From Actinoplanes sp. L3-i22 (GTDB lineage: Bacteria > Actinomycetota > Actinomycetes > Mycobacteriales > Micromonosporaceae): a stretch of 64,000 bases of DNA. Below, piece after piece: positions 37,254 to 46,427 of the stretch (position 1 is the stretch's first letter; each line of letters begins with the position of its first letter). The stretch lies in NCBI RefSeq assembly GCF_019704555.1, contig NZ_AP024745.1, forward strand, positions 5,526,501-5,590,500, in the 5' to 3' direction. The position numbers and the translations under genes were made by a program. A model generated the notes under the pieces. It had not been told where the DNA came from. It worked only from the letters and a program-made list of their open reading frames with translations, and did no database searches.

Positions 37254-37814
37254 ATGCGAGCTGGGCGATGGACAGCCGTCGGCGTTGGTATTCCCGTTCT
37301 CATTTGCGGCGGTCTGGTGGTCGTGGTCAAAAAGCCTTTTTGGGACCAGGAAGCAGAGCTCAAGCGGATCTTCACGCACTCGGCGATACGCATGAAACTT
37401 GCCAGGAACGGGCGGCACGGAGATCTCACATGCCTCGGTTCCTGTCCATCAACTCGTGCCCTGCTCGACGCCGGTCCCAACACCTACCAGAATTTCGTTG
37501 ATGCCGTGATGCCCATTCTGATCAGTCACGGCTACACCATGGAGCAACATTCTCCACCGGTCGACAACGGAGGCCGGATGGCCGCCGCGCCGATAGAGTG
37601 TTTCGCGCCCGGAGGGGCCAGTTCTCGTGACACATGGTGGCTGTGTGTATACAGCGCCCGCGGGCCAAGATTCAATCTGCGAGGCATGCTGGGGGCCTCG
37701 CCCTCGACCTTGCCTGACCCTACCTACAAATCGGACCGTGACCTCATCGCCGACCATCTACCAAGCCAGACCATATTGAGCCAGGCTGACATATCTATAT
37801 CGCGCAACCAATAG
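37254..37814 (+). CDS. Hypothetical membrane-anchored or secreted protein of unusual composition
   Basis: 186 residues. A single N-terminal hydrophobic segment (WTAVGVGIPVLICGGLVVVV) could be an uncleaved anchor or signal peptide. The rest is soluble and has five cysteines (LTCLGSCPS, ECFAPGG, WLCVYS). The third codon position is clearly less GC-rich than in the neighbours, which suggests recent acquisition. GGAAGG precedes the ATG at 37254. Family not recognised. Confidence 0.55.
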   Translation: MRAGRWTAVGVGIPVLICGGLVVVVKKPFWDQEAELKRIFTHSAIRMKLARNGRHGDLTCLGSCPSTRALLDAGPNTYQNFVDAVMPILISHGYTMEQHSPPVDNGGRMAAAPIECFAPGGASSRDTWWLCVYSARGPRFNLRGMLGASPSTLPDPTYKSDRDLIADHLPSQTILSQADISISRNQ

Positions 37815-37986
37815 CGGTTCCGCGGTGTACGGTCCCACCGAAAGCCCGGGCTCACCTCCACGCCCTCGATCGGATGCGCAGCGGGATCGCCGCCTTCACC
37901 GGCCATGAGGACCGGCTTGCCGAGTTGCCGGCCGACAGAGGCGAGGAAACCCGCGGAACACGCCCAGCCATTCACCGCGGTCCCTC

Positions 37987-38046
37987 GAGACTCTGACCGA
38001 GGCGTGTCGGTGGGGCGTTGCGGTGCCGCAGGAGGCGGCCGAGCCT
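37987..38046 (+). pseudogene. Diverged fragment of the ketopantoate-reductase-like gene, 3' end
   Basis: The stretch reads LTEACRWGVAVPQEAAEP in one frame, matching the final DTLAEARRLGVAVPRLAAAEP part of the gene at 36063. The DNA aligns over about 60 bases with roughly three quarters identity by eye. No start or remaining domain is present. The rest of the gap 37815-38099 shows nothing recognisable. Confidence 0.5.
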
Positions 38047-38099
38047 CCTGCGCCGTCAACCGATAGGGTCTGATCAATATTGTTCAGACGGGGGACATC

Positions 38100-39041
38100 T
38101 TGCGTACACGCGTGAAGGCATTACTGGCGGTTCTGTTGCTGACGCCGCTGTTCGTTCCGCAACCGGCTCACGCGGCGACAGCGGTCCGGCTCAAGGGCAT
38201 GCAGTGGAACGTCGGCGGTGGCTGGAAATATCAGACGGCCGGGGCGTCCGACCTGCTGGTGGACAAGATCTTCGACACGATCAAGGCACAGGACCCGGAC
38301 TTCGTGGCCCTCAACGAGATCTGTCAGAGCCAGTACACGGCCCTGACCAAGCGGCTGCAGAACGAGACCACCTGGCCGCAGGACAAGACCAACTTCGTAC
38401 GGTTCCAGGCCACCCGGAATCCGACCGCGAGCCCGTCCAACCCGGACGTCTGCGATCACCAGGCGGTGGGGATCGCCCTGCTCAGCCGGCAGCCGCTGGG
38501 TGCGGCCGACCGGATTCCGCTGACCCCGAACCCGGGCTTCGACAAGGACGAGATCCGGCACCTGCTGTGCGCGCCGACCACGACCATGCCGGTCCGGTAC
38601 TGCGTCACCCACATCACCCCGAAGCCGTTCGGCACGTTCGGCAAGATTCAGGTCAACGAGGTGCTCGGGCACGTCGAGCAGTTCGAGGCGGCCGGGGACA
38701 CGGTGCTGATCGGCGGGGACTTCAACGCCACGCCGAGCTGGCCCGAGCTCAACGTCTGGTACGACCCGAGCGTGAACACCGCGGCCAACGGCGACAACAC
38801 CGGGGCGTGGCGGGAGATGGACGACGCCGACCCGTACTGCCTCGGTTACGGCGAGGGGACCACCGGTGCCACCACCGGCAGCCCGTGCGGCACCGGCACG
38901 AAGATCGACATGATTTTCTTCCGGGCCAACCATCTCAACGGCCAGCACGCCGGTGACGCGCTGCCGATGAGTACCTGTGGCAGCGCGCCCTGCTCCGACC
39001 ACCGTATCTACGTCGGATGGTCCGACCTGCTGATCGGCTGA
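38100..39041 (+). CDS. Secreted endonuclease/exonuclease/phosphatase-family protein
   Basis: 313 residues. A signal peptide (MRTRVKALLAVLLLTPLFV, cleavage near AHA-AT) is followed by an EEP fold. Motifs are MQWNVGGG with its Asn, DFVALNEICQ with the metal-binding Glu, HITPKPFGT with His, GGDFNATPS with Asp/Asn, and the final CSDHRIYV with the catalytic Asp-His. It is probably an extracellular metal-dependent nuclease or phosphodiesterase; a sphingomyelinase-like role is possible. The TTG start at 38100 has GACGGGGG seven bases upstream. It is flanked on both sides by fragments of the same oxidoreductase gene. Confidence 0.8.
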   Translation: MRTRVKALLAVLLLTPLFVPQPAHAATAVRLKGMQWNVGGGWKYQTAGASDLLVDKIFDTIKAQDPDFVALNEICQSQYTALTKRLQNETTWPQDKTNFVRFQATRNPTASPSNPDVCDHQAVGIALLSRQPLGAADRIPLTPNPGFDKDEIRHLLCAPTTTMPVRYCVTHITPKPFGTFGKIQVNEVLGHVEQFEAAGDTVLIGGDFNATPSWPELNVWYDPSVNTAANGDNTGAWREMDDADPYCLGYGEGTTGATTGSPCGTGTKIDMIFFRANHLNGQHAGDALPMSTCGSAPCSDHRIYVGWSDLLIG

Positions 39042-39059
39042 GTGGGACAGCGCCGGGCG

Positions 39060-39151
39060 GGCCGCGACACCCCGGCCGAGGCGCGCCGGCTCGGCGTCGC
39101 GTCCCGCGCCTGGCGGCGGCCGAGCCGCTGTTCGCCGAGGCGCGCCGGTAA
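39060..39151 (+). pseudogene. Second, near-identical fragment of the ketopantoate-reductase-like gene, 3' end
   Basis: Ninety-two bases match 36921-37013, the last 93 bases of the intact gene, with a one-base deletion (GTCGCGTCCC instead of GTCGCGGTCCC) and few substitutions. The frame is shifted and no N-terminal part exists. It lies 19 bases after the nuclease stop. Confidence 0.7.
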
Positions 39152-39242
39152 GACCGGTTCGGCCGGCGCTCCCGACCTCGCCGAGAAGAATCGCCGGCCG
39201 AAAGCTTCAGGTCGGTGGCGGGGCCTGCCGACCTGACGAGCC

Positions 39243-39995
39243 GTGACGAACCTGCGCCCGTCCTCCGGCCGGCCCGGCTGGGTGGCCCTGCTCGCCGCGA
39301 CCGGGGTCGTGCTGGGCGGGGCGTACGCCGTCCGGCAGCACCGGCGAAAGCGGGGTGACCGGCGCCCGGAGGCGATCGAGACGTCCCCACCACCCGCCGA
39401 CGAACCGGCGGTCGCGGATCCGGGCTGCCCGGAGGTGGCGCGCCCGCCGGTCCGGCCGGCCTTCATCCTCGCGCTGATCCTGGTGCTGGCGATCGCCGCC
39501 TTGACGGCGATGTACCTGTCGAACGCGAAGCGCAACGCCATGCCGGCCGACCGGCCGTGGACGGACTCGCCCGCCGTCCGTGCCCTCGATGTCCCGGATC
39601 TTCGCCTCGCGGCACCGATGCGCACCGCCGCGGAGCCGTCCGCCGAGGTGGAGGCGGACAGCCTGGCCGTCGACGGTGTGTCCTGCGCCTCCGGTTCGAC
39701 TCGCCCCGTCCTCGACACGGTGCGCCCCGTCCTGACCGCTCGGATGACCGGGTCGGCGGCGGTCGACCTTCAGCTCCAGAAGGAGAACGCCACCGACGTC
39801 ACCATCGACGGCGATGACCTGACGAGCGAGCACGGCTATGTGGCCCTCTACCTGCGCGGGGACCATCGGCTCGAGCGGGGTGGGTCGTACCGCTGGCGGG
39901 TCCGCGCCACGGCGACCAATGACTGGTCGCCGTGGTGCGAGTTCAGCATCGCCGCGACCACCCTCGACACCGTTGGCCTGCCGCCCGCGAAGTAA
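39243..39995 (+). CDS. Hypothetical protein with two membrane segments and an extracytoplasmic beta domain
   Basis: 250 residues with a GTG start. The first membrane segment is WVALLAATGVVLGGAYAV (13-30). A Pro-rich cytoplasmic loop follows, then a second segment (PAFILALILVLAIAALTAMY, about 73-92). The C-terminal about 150 residues contain SYRWRVRATATNDWSPWCEF, reminiscent of a fibronectin-III-like fold. No enzymatic motif is seen. Function unknown. Confidence 0.55.
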   Translation: MTNLRPSSGRPGWVALLAATGVVLGGAYAVRQHRRKRGDRRPEAIETSPPPADEPAVADPGCPEVARPPVRPAFILALILVLAIAALTAMYLSNAKRNAMPADRPWTDSPAVRALDVPDLRLAAPMRTAAEPSAEVEADSLAVDGVSCASGSTRPVLDTVRPVLTARMTGSAAVDLQLQKENATDVTIDGDDLTSEHGYVALYLRGDHRLERGGSYRWRVRATATNDWSPWCEFSIAATTLDTVGLPPAK

Positions 39996-40009
39996 TGAGG
40001 GGCTCGGGG

Positions 40010-40294
40010 TCACTCCGGCACCGGCAGGGATTCCGGGGGTTGGTGGTATTCACCCAGGGCGTACCGTAATCGGTGGTTGAGATCTGAGATCGCCTGACGC
40101 AACTCCCGCTCGGCCCGGCCGGTTCCGCCGAGTCCCGCTCGTCCCAGCCGGTCCCGGAGGCGATCCGCCAGATGGTCAGAAACCTCCCCGGCCGCGATCT
40201 CGCCTTCCAGCACGGCGAGCAGACCGATCAGGGCCGCCAGGTCGCGAGCGCGGCAGAGGTGCGCTGCCAGGGCGTCCGGTCCGTATGAGGTCAT
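40010..40294 (-). CDS. Small hypothetical helical protein
   Basis: 94 residues, Ala/Leu/Arg-rich and apparently all-helical (AAHLCRARDLAALIGLLAVLEGE... ELRQAISDLNHRLRY). There is no signal peptide. It converges with the upstream gene, leaving 14 bases. Function unknown. Confidence 0.5.
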   Translation of the reverse strand: MTSYGPDALAAHLCRARDLAALIGLLAVLEGEIAAGEVSDHLADRLRDRLGRAGLGGTGRAERELRQAISDLNHRLRYALGEYHQPPESLPVPE

Positions 40295-40361
40295 ACGGCC
40301 ACCCTAGGCACCTCCGCGCCGCCGGCACGCGCTTGTGGACACCGTTGGCTTTCATAAGGCG

Positions 40362-41048
40362 ATGACCGATCGGATGCAGCAGTCGGCCCGTGACGATCGG
40401 CCTGTGAAGATTCCCAAGCCGACGTGGCGCGGCCGGCTGCATCTCCTGTGGTTCCCGCTCGCCCTGATCGCCGGCGCGTATCTGATCGCCGCCGCGCGCG
40501 GCACCGCCGCGGTCACCGTGGCCGCGGTCTACGCCGGCGCCGTGAGCCTGCTGTTCGGCACCAGCGCCCTCTACCACCGGGTCGACTGGCGATTCGCGGT
40601 GAAGCGGATCCTGCAACGCCTCGACCACCTGATGATCTTCGTGCTGATCGCCGGAACCGTCACCCCGATGTACCAGCTCGCCGCCCCCGACCGCTACCGC
40701 CCCCTCTGCCTGATCCTGACCTGGCTGCTCGCGACCGCCGCGGCCGCCCTGCACCTGGCCCGGATGGCGGCCCCCGAACGCGTGGTCGGCGGCACCTACC
40801 TCGCCCTCGGCGCGGTGGCCGCCCCGGCCCTCCCGCTGGTCTGGATCCACGCCGGGCCGCTCGCCGGCGGCCTCGCCGTCGCCGGTGCCGTGCTCTACGT
40901 CGCCGGAGCCCTCGCCTATCACTTCCGCAGACCCGATCCGGCACCGCCGGTGTTCGGCTATCACGAGGTCTTCCACGCCTTCGTCTGCGCCGCCGCCACC
41001 TGTCACTACGGCAGCGTCCTCCTCCTCGTGCGGCACGCCGGACAATAA
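40362..41048 (+). CDS. Hemolysin III / PAQR-family membrane protein
   Basis: 228 residues with seven hydrophobic segments. The family motifs are [11 protein letters not shown] (conserved S..YH), [21 protein letters not shown] (D.....I.AG..TP) and [18 protein letters not shown] (HE.FH), which supply the Ser/Asp/His metal ligands of PAQR and YqfA/HlyIII proteins. It may be a membrane hydrolase or receptor-like protein; the bacterial function is unsettled. The ATG at 40362 is chosen over a GTG at 40335, although neither ribosome-binding site is strong. Confidence 0.85.
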   Translation: MTDRMQQSARDDRPVKIPKPTWRGRLHLLWFPLALIAGAYLIAAARGTAAVTVAAVYAGAVSLLFGTSALYHRVDWRFAVKRILQRLDHLMIFVLIAGTVTPMYQLAAPDRYRPLCLILTWLLATAAAALHLARMAAPERVVGGTYLALGAVAAPALPLVWIHAGPLAGGLAVAGAVLYVAGALAYHFRRPDPAPPVFGYHEVFHAFVCAAATCHYGSVLLLVRHAGQ

Positions 41049-41155
41049 ACAGTTTTGACAGTTGCGGATCGTCGACGACTGTTCATCGACATGTCTCGCT
41101 GACCCGGTGCGCTCCTACGTTCTGCCGCAAGCAGGAACGAAGGAGGAGATGCCCC

Positions 41156-43072
41156 GTGTGGCAACGTCTTTCCACAGCAGCGCTCGCCATGATCACCGTG
41201 GTGGCCGGACTCGGCACGCCGGCCGCGGCGGACCCGGCCGGCCCGGTGCTCTACGCGGACAGCCCGGCCGCGGTACCCGGCCGGTACATCGTCACCCTGA
41301 AGGATCGCGCGTCGATCGGGGACCAGGCGAGCACGCTCACCCGGCGCTTCGGCGGGCGGGTACGGCACGTCTACGACCAGGTCCAGCACGGCTTCTCGAC
41401 CGCGATGACCGAGCGGCAGGCGGTCGCGCTGGCCGCCGATCCGGCGGTCGCGTCGGTCGAGCAGGTGCAGCGGATCACCGTGCAGGACACCCAGAGCAAC
41501 CCGCCGAACTGGGGCGACGACCGGATCGACCAGCGCGCGCTGCCGCTGGACAAGACGTTCACCTACCCGGCGAACCCGGGGCAGGGCGTCACCGTGTACG
41601 TCCTGGACACCGGCCTGAACGCGAGCCACACCGAGTTCACCGGCCGGGTCGGCCAGGGCACCGACATCGTCGACGGGGACAGCAACCCGGCCGACTGTCA
41701 CGGGCACGGCACCCACGTGGCCGGTACGGCGGTCGGCACCACGTACGGCATCGCGAAGAAGGCCCGGATCGTCTCGGTCCGGGTGCTGGACTGCCAGGGC
41801 ACCGGCACCAACGACGACCTGATCGCCGGGATCAACTGGGTGCGGGCCAACGCCCAGAAGCCGGCGGTGGCCAACTACAGCATCGGCTGCGGCAGCCGGT
41901 GCACCAGCCAGGCCATGGACAGCGCGGTGTCCGGCCTGATCAGCTCCGGGGTGCAGTTCGTCCAGGCGGCCGGCAACAACGGTGACGACGCCTGCTACTA
42001 CTCGCCGCAGGCGGTGCCGGCAGCGATCACGGTCGGCAACAGCACCAGCGCCGACGCCCGCAACAGCAGCAGCAACTACGGATCCTGCCTGGACGTCTTC
42101 GCGCCGGGCACGAGCATCGTCTCGGCGTCGTACGCCAGCAACACCGGCAGCGCGACGATGACCGGCACGTCGATGGCGTCCCCGCACGTGACCGGCGCGG
42201 CGGCCGCCTACCTGGGCGCGAACCCGTCGGCCACCCCGGCGCAGGTCCGCGACGCCCTGGTCACCAACGGCACCACCGGGAAGATCACCAGCCCGGGCAG
42301 CGGCTCGCCGAACGTGCTGCTGTACACCGGCTTCATCGGCGGCGGCACCCCGGGCGGGCTGACCGTGCCGAGCCCGGGCAACCAGAGCACCTCGGTCGGG
42401 CAGGACGTCGACGTGCAGCTCACGGCGAGCGGCGGGACCAAGCCGTACACCTGGAAAGGGGTTGGTCTTCCGGCCGGGCTGGCGATCGGGGCGGACACCG
42501 GGCAGATCTCCGGCGCCCCGACGACGGCCGGCACCTCGACCGTGACGGTGACCGCGACCGACAGCGCCGGGAAGACCGGCTCGGCCACGTTCACCTGGAC
42601 CGTCACCTCCGGCGGGGGTGGCTGCACGCCCACCCAGCCGGTCGGCAACCCGGGCTTCGAAAGCGGCACCACGCCGTGGACCTCGACCGCGAACGTGATC
42701 GGAACCTGGTCGCAGTACCCGGCCCGCAGCGGCTCCCGCAACGCCTGGCTCAACGGGGGTGGCCAGGTGCAGACCGACACGCTCGGGCAGCAGGTGACGC
42801 TGCCGGCCTGCGCGAGCGTGGCCCTGCGGTTCTGGATCCGGATCACCACGGCCGAGAACGACGGGCTGGTCTACGACCGGCTCACCCTGACCGCGGGCGG
42901 CAGCACCGTGGGCACCTGGACCAACCTGGACCAGACGTCCGGGTACGTGGAGAAGGTGGTCGACCTGACCGCCTTCGCCGGGCAGACGGTGAACCTCACG
43001 TTCACCGGCGTCGAGGACTGGTCCCAGCAGACCAGCTTCGTGATCGACGACGTGACCGTCAGCGCGTCCTGA
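41156..43072 (+). CDS. Secreted S8 subtilisin-like protease with Ig-like and C-terminal beta module
   Basis: 638 residues. Signal peptide ([20 protein letters not shown]), inhibitor I9 propeptide ([12 protein letters not shown]...), then the S8 domain with Asp in [12 protein letters not shown], His in [10 protein letters not shown] and Ser in [13 protein letters not shown], a full catalytic triad. A putative Ig-like module follows (about 400-485, [20 protein letters not shown]), then a C-terminal jelly-roll-like domain ([13 protein letters not shown]...[10 protein letters not shown]). AGGAGG lies nine bases before the GTG at 41156. The 3' end, including the stop, is tandemly duplicated. Confidence 0.92.
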   Translation: MWQRLSTAALAMITVVAGLGTPAAADPAGPVLYADSPAAVPGRYIVTLKDRASIGDQASTLTRRFGGRVRHVYDQVQHGFSTAMTERQAVALAADPAVASVEQVQRITVQDTQSNPPNWGDDRIDQRALPLDKTFTYPANPGQGVTVYVLDTGLNASHTEFTGRVGQGTDIVDGDSNPADCHGHGTHVAGTAVGTTYGIAKKARIVSVRVLDCQGTGTNDDLIAGINWVRANAQKPAVANYSIGCGSRCTSQAMDSAVSGLISSGVQFVQAAGNNGDDACYYSPQAVPAAITVGNSTSADARNSSSNYGSCLDVFAPGTSIVSASYASNTGSATMTGTSMASPHVTGAAAAYLGANPSATPAQVRDALVTNGTTGKITSPGSGSPNVLLYTGFIGGGTPGGLTVPSPGNQSTSVGQDVDVQLTASGGTKPYTWKGVGLPAGLAIGADTGQISGAPTTAGTSTVTVTATDSAGKTGSATFTWTVTSGGGGCTPTQPVGNPGFESGTTPWTSTANVIGTWSQYPARSGSRNAWLNGGGQVQTDTLGQQVTLPACASVALRFWIRITTAENDGLVYDRLTLTAGGSTVGTWTNLDQTSGYVEKVVDLTAFAGQTVNLTFTGVEDWSQQTSFVIDDVTVSAS

Positions 43073-43115
43073 TCGGGCGAGAGTGATCGACGACGTGACC
43101 GTCAGCGCGTCCTGA
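43040..43115 (+). repeat. Tandem 33-bp duplication of the protease 3' end
   Basis: GTGATCGACGACGTGACCGT and the next 13 bases (43040-43072, coding [14 protein letters not shown]) recur exactly at 43083-43115. The second copy lies outside the gene. Confidence 0.85.
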
Positions 43116-43121
43116 CCCGGC

Positions 43122-43156
43122 GGGAGTGGGCGGCCCGGACCGGGCTGCTCACTCCC
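43122..43156. terminator. Hairpin between convergent protease and regulator genes
   Basis: A 16-bp stem (GGGAGTGGGCGGCCCG / CGGGCTGCTCACTCCC, two G-U pairs) with a three-base loop. It overlaps the last bases of the minus-strand regulator gene. Confidence 0.65.
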
Positions 43157-44084
43157 ACTCCCAGCGCATCCCGGCGATCCCCGGCGCGACGTCCGAGGCG
43201 ACCAGGTGCGCGCCGTGCGTAGAGCCGATCCACGCCTCCCAGACGCCCTGGTCAGGGGCGTTCAACGCGCGGCGCTGGAAGCGGAGACAGCGGGCCGGCA
43301 CCGCGTCGTGGTCGAACTGGACCTGCAGCACGTACTCGTTGACCGGGGTGCTGAACGCCCGGTAGTAGTTGTCCGTCGGCACCCGGGACCGGCTGCGGTA
43401 CTCGTGCTCGATGACCACCGTCTCGCCCCGGGCCAGCATCCGGTCGAAGACGATCTCGGCGGCCAGCAGGCCGGACCCCGGGTCGCTGCGGGTCCGGCCG
43501 ATCCGGCAGTTGCGCAGCGCGGTGATCGACGTGATCGCGGCCAGGTCGTCGGAGGCGAAGATGCCGACCGTGCGGGCCACCCGGTCGACGTTGGCCCGCA
43601 GCACCTGCCGGCAGGTCAGGCTCATCTCCTGCCGGTCCGGGCCGACCGTGTACAGGTCGTGCAGGCTGAGCCGGGTCAGTTCGTGGTACATCCACCGGTC
43701 CAGGCCGCCGATCGCCCGGGCCACGCTCACCCCGTCGGTGAACAGCCGGTCCACCTCGATCGTCCCCGGCGGCCGGGTCAGCCAGCGCCCGCGCGGCCGG
43801 CGCGGCCCGAGCTGGACCATCAGCGAGTCCTCGGGCAGCGTCAGGATCCGCTCCAGCAGGCGGACCGCCTTGAGCGAGTCGGGCCGCTCGGGGCGGCTGC
43901 GTCCTTTACGCCAGTAGCTCAGCGTGGTCACGCTGACGTTGACGCCGGCCGCGGCGAGCTGTTCCTGGATCTCGTCCAGGCGCACCCCGCGGTCCTCGAT
44001 CGCCAGGTGCAGCGCCGCCGAGAACGGGCCGGTCCGCAGCGCGTGCGCGAGATCCCGCCCGATCCCGGCCCGATCTTCCCCCAT
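43149..44084 (-). CDS. XRE-like helix-turn-helix protein with an unknown effector domain
   Basis: 311 residues. The N-terminal part (about 17-85) is a Cro/CI-like HTH: ALHLAIEDRGVRLDEIQEQL, VSVTTLSYWRKGRSRPERP, then a Leu-rich helix. The remaining about 220 residues (RLFTDGVSVARAIGGLDRW..., VVIEHEYRSRSRVPTDNYY) form an unrecognised domain with many His/Arg/Tyr residues. It is perhaps a sensor or toxin-like module; I cannot assign it. It is not obviously linked to the GH95 operon downstream. The ribosome-binding site is weak. Confidence 0.6.
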   Translation of the reverse strand: MGEDRAGIGRDLAHALRTGPFSAALHLAIEDRGVRLDEIQEQLAAAGVNVSVTTLSYWRKGRSRPERPDSLKAVRLLERILTLPEDSLMVQLGPRRPRGRWLTRPPGTIEVDRLFTDGVSVARAIGGLDRWMYHELTRLSLHDLYTVGPDRQEMSLTCRQVLRANVDRVARTVGIFASDDLAAITSITALRNCRIGRTRSDPGSGLLAAEIVFDRMLARGETVVIEHEYRSRSRVPTDNYYRAFSTPVNEYVLQVQFDHDAVPARCLRFQRRALNAPDQGVWEAWIGSTHGAHLVASDVAPGIAGMRWEWE

Positions 44085-44125
44085 GACTGCCGAGTATCAC
44101 CGTACGTCGATCGGTGCGCCAGCGG

Positions 44126-46417
44126 TCAGCGCGTCCGGAACCGGTGCCGGTCGACGGTCAGCGGCTCGTCCGGTGTCAGGGCGAGGTCGAGGACGGTGTC
44201 GCGGTACCGGAGCAGCGTGCGGCCGGCCCGGTCCGGCCGCACGCGGGCCTCGTGCAGCCGGCCGTCGCGCCAGGTGATGTCGACGGTGTGGCCGCCGCGG
44301 GCGCGCAGGCCGCGGACCGCCCCGTCGCGCCAGGTCGACGGCAGGGCCGGGAGCAGCTCGATCTCGGCCCCGTCGGACTGCAGCAGCATCTCGGCGATGG
44401 CCCCGGTCCCGGCCGAGTTGCCGTCGAAGCTGTAGATGTTCTGCGGCGCCCCGGCGATCCCGCCGGCCGAGTAGCTGAGCAGGTTCGCCTCGCTGGTGTC
44501 GGCGATCAGCCGGGTCACGTGGACCAGCGCCTGGTCGCCGTCGAGCAGGCGGGCGTGGAACGCGGCGAAGTTCGCCTCCACCCACTCGGTCTGCTCCCAG
44601 CCGGGGGCCTGCTGCCGGCGACGCAGGGTGACCGCGGCGGCGCGGGCCAGCTCCGGGGTCCGGCGTGGACCGATCTGCCGTTCCGGGAACACCGCGACCA
44701 GGTGGGCGGTGTGCCGGTGGGCGGGATCGGCCTCGTCGACGTCGTCCAGCCACTCCTGGAGCTGGCCGTGCCGGCCGATCCGGAACGGGGAGAGTCTGTC
44801 GCGCGCGGCTTGGATCCGTACCCGCAAATCGGTGTCGGTCTTGAGAATTTCAGCGGCCTCGGCGGTGATCCGCAGGATCGCCTCGGCGAAGACGCGGTCG
44901 GCGGTGGTGCCCATCGCGACCGAACACGGCGTGTCATCGGCGGGGGACAGGTACCAGTTCTCCGGGGACTCGGCGGGGCCGGCCACCAGCCAGCCGTGCG
45001 ACGGCTCGGGAGTGAGGTGATCGAGCAGGAACAGCGCGGCGCCGCGCAGCACCGGATAGGCGTGTTCGCGCAGGTAGCGCTCGTCGGGCTGGTATTCGTA
45101 GTGCTCCCAGAGCTGCAGGGCGATCCAGGCGCCGCCGGTGACGTTCAGGCCCCAGCCGATGCCGCTGCCGGGCGCGGTGTAGCCCCAGGCGTTGGTGACG
45201 GTGTGTGCGACCCAGCCGTCCGCGTCGTACATCGACCGGGCCGTGTCGCGGCCCGCCTCGGCCAGCCGTTCGACGAATCGGATCAGCGGCGTGTGGCACT
45301 CGGCGAGGTTGCCCGACTCGGCCGCCCAGTAGTTCTGCTGCGTGTTGATGTCCAGGTGGAAGTCGTTGGTCCAGCCGGAACTGCTGGCCAGCCCGTCGTT
45401 CCAGACGCCCTGCAGGGCCAGCGGCAACGGCGAGTCGGCCCGCGAGCCGGCGATCGTCAGATAGCGACCGTACTGGAAATAGAGAGCGATCAGATCATCG
45501 TCCCGATGACCTTCGGAAAGACGATTTCGACGTACGTCGACAGGCAGCCTCCCCGCCGCACCCAGTTCCAGCGAAACGCGCCCCATCAGCCGCGAATGGT
45601 CGGCCACATGGGCCGCCCGCAGCGCCGCCCACCCGGCCTCGGCGGCCGTGGCCAGCAGCGTCTCGGTCCGGGCGGCCGGATCCTCGCCGGCCCAGTCGGT
45701 GCCCACCGCGACCAGCACGACGACCGCGTCCGCGCCGCTGACCGTGACCGTGTCGCCGTCGCAGCGCAGCGTCCCGCCGTCCAGCGTGAACCGGGCGCGG
45801 ATCGCCAGGTCGGTGCCCTGCTTGCCGTCGCTGTGCAGGGACTCGACGGCCCGCCCGCGGAACCGCAGCTCAGCGTCACCGGCCGTGGTCACCCCGGGTA
45901 GTTCGGTGTCGTCGAGGGTGGCCGTGAAGCCGACCGCGCCGGGGCGGTCCGCGGACAGGCGCAGGGCGAGGACGCCGTGCGGGTGGGAGGCGAGGACCTC
46001 CCGTACGAAATGAACCCGGTCTTGATCGAAATCGGTCCGCACGATGCCGGTGTCGAGATCGAGCGCGCGCCGGTAGCCCCCCGCCCGGTCGTCGCCGAAG
46101 TCGAGGCGCAGCCGGGGGAGCGGCACGTTGGTGCCGAACGAGGCCGGGCGCCCGGGCAGCGACTCCTGCGCGAGGCGCTGGGCCTCGGCGTGCCGCCCGG
46201 CGAACAGCAGCTCCCGGATGACCGGAATCCGCTCCCGCGCGGCCGGGTTCAGATCGGTGCTCGACGGGGCCCCGGACCAGGCGGTCGACTCGGAGAGCCG
46301 GATCGTCTCGGTACCGACTCCGCCGTAGACCATGCCGCCGAGCCGTCCGTTCCCGATCGGCAGCGCCTCGAACCAGCGGTCCGCCGGCCGGTCGTAGAAC
46401 AACACGTTGGACGTCAT
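44126..46417 (-). CDS. Cytoplasmic GH95 alpha-L-fucosidase / alpha-L-galactosidase
   Basis: 763 residues, full length for GH95, without a signal peptide. It starts NVLFYDRPADRWFEALPIGNGRLGGMV, the typical GH95 N-terminal beta domain. The (alpha/alpha)6 core contains LPLALQGVWNDGLASSSGWTNDFHLDINTQQNYW and GWLVAGPAESPENWY with the acid Glu, and ends in SANGTGAIAEMLLQS-like sequence (GNSAGTGAIAEMLL). It removes alpha-L-fucosyl or alpha-L-galactosyl groups from imported oligosaccharides, for example of xyloglucan or rhamnogalacturonan type. GAGGAG precedes the ATG. Third gene of the GH36-CE7-GH95 operon, ten bases after CE7. Confidence 0.9.
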   Translation of the reverse strand: MTSNVLFYDRPADRWFEALPIGNGRLGGMVYGGVGTETIRLSESTAWSGAPSSTDLNPAARERIPVIRELLFAGRHAEAQRLAQESLPGRPASFGTNVPLPRLRLDFGDDRAGGYRRALDLDTGIVRTDFDQDRVHFVREVLASHPHGVLALRLSADRPGAVGFTATLDDTELPGVTTAGDAELRFRGRAVESLHSDGKQGTDLAIRARFTLDGGTLRCDGDTVTVSGADAVVVLVAVGTDWAGEDPAARTETLLATAAEAGWAALRAAHVADHSRLMGRVSLELGAAGRLPVDVRRNRLSEGHRDDDLIALYFQYGRYLTIAGSRADSPLPLALQGVWNDGLASSSGWTNDFHLDINTQQNYWAAESGNLAECHTPLIRFVERLAEAGRDTARSMYDADGWVAHTVTNAWGYTAPGSGIGWGLNVTGGAWIALQLWEHYEYQPDERYLREHAYPVLRGAALFLLDHLTPEPSHGWLVAGPAESPENWYLSPADDTPCSVAMGTTADRVFAEAILRITAEAAEILKTDTDLRVRIQAARDRLSPFRIGRHGQLQEWLDDVDEADPAHRHTAHLVAVFPERQIGPRRTPELARAAAVTLRRRQQAPGWEQTEWVEANFAAFHARLLDGDQALVHVTRLIADTSEANLLSYSAGGIAGAPQNIYSFDGNSAGTGAIAEMLLQSDGAEIELLPALPSTWRDGAVRGLRARGGHTVDITWRDGRLHEARVRPDRAGRTLLRYRDTVLDLALTPDEPLTVDRHRFRTR

Positions 46418-46427
46418 CGCGATCTCC

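Noticed and set aside
45507..45530. CGGAAA-N-ATTTCG-like palindrome resembling the xylan operator
   Set aside because: It lies deep inside the GH95 coding sequence and the match is imperfect. Probably chance.
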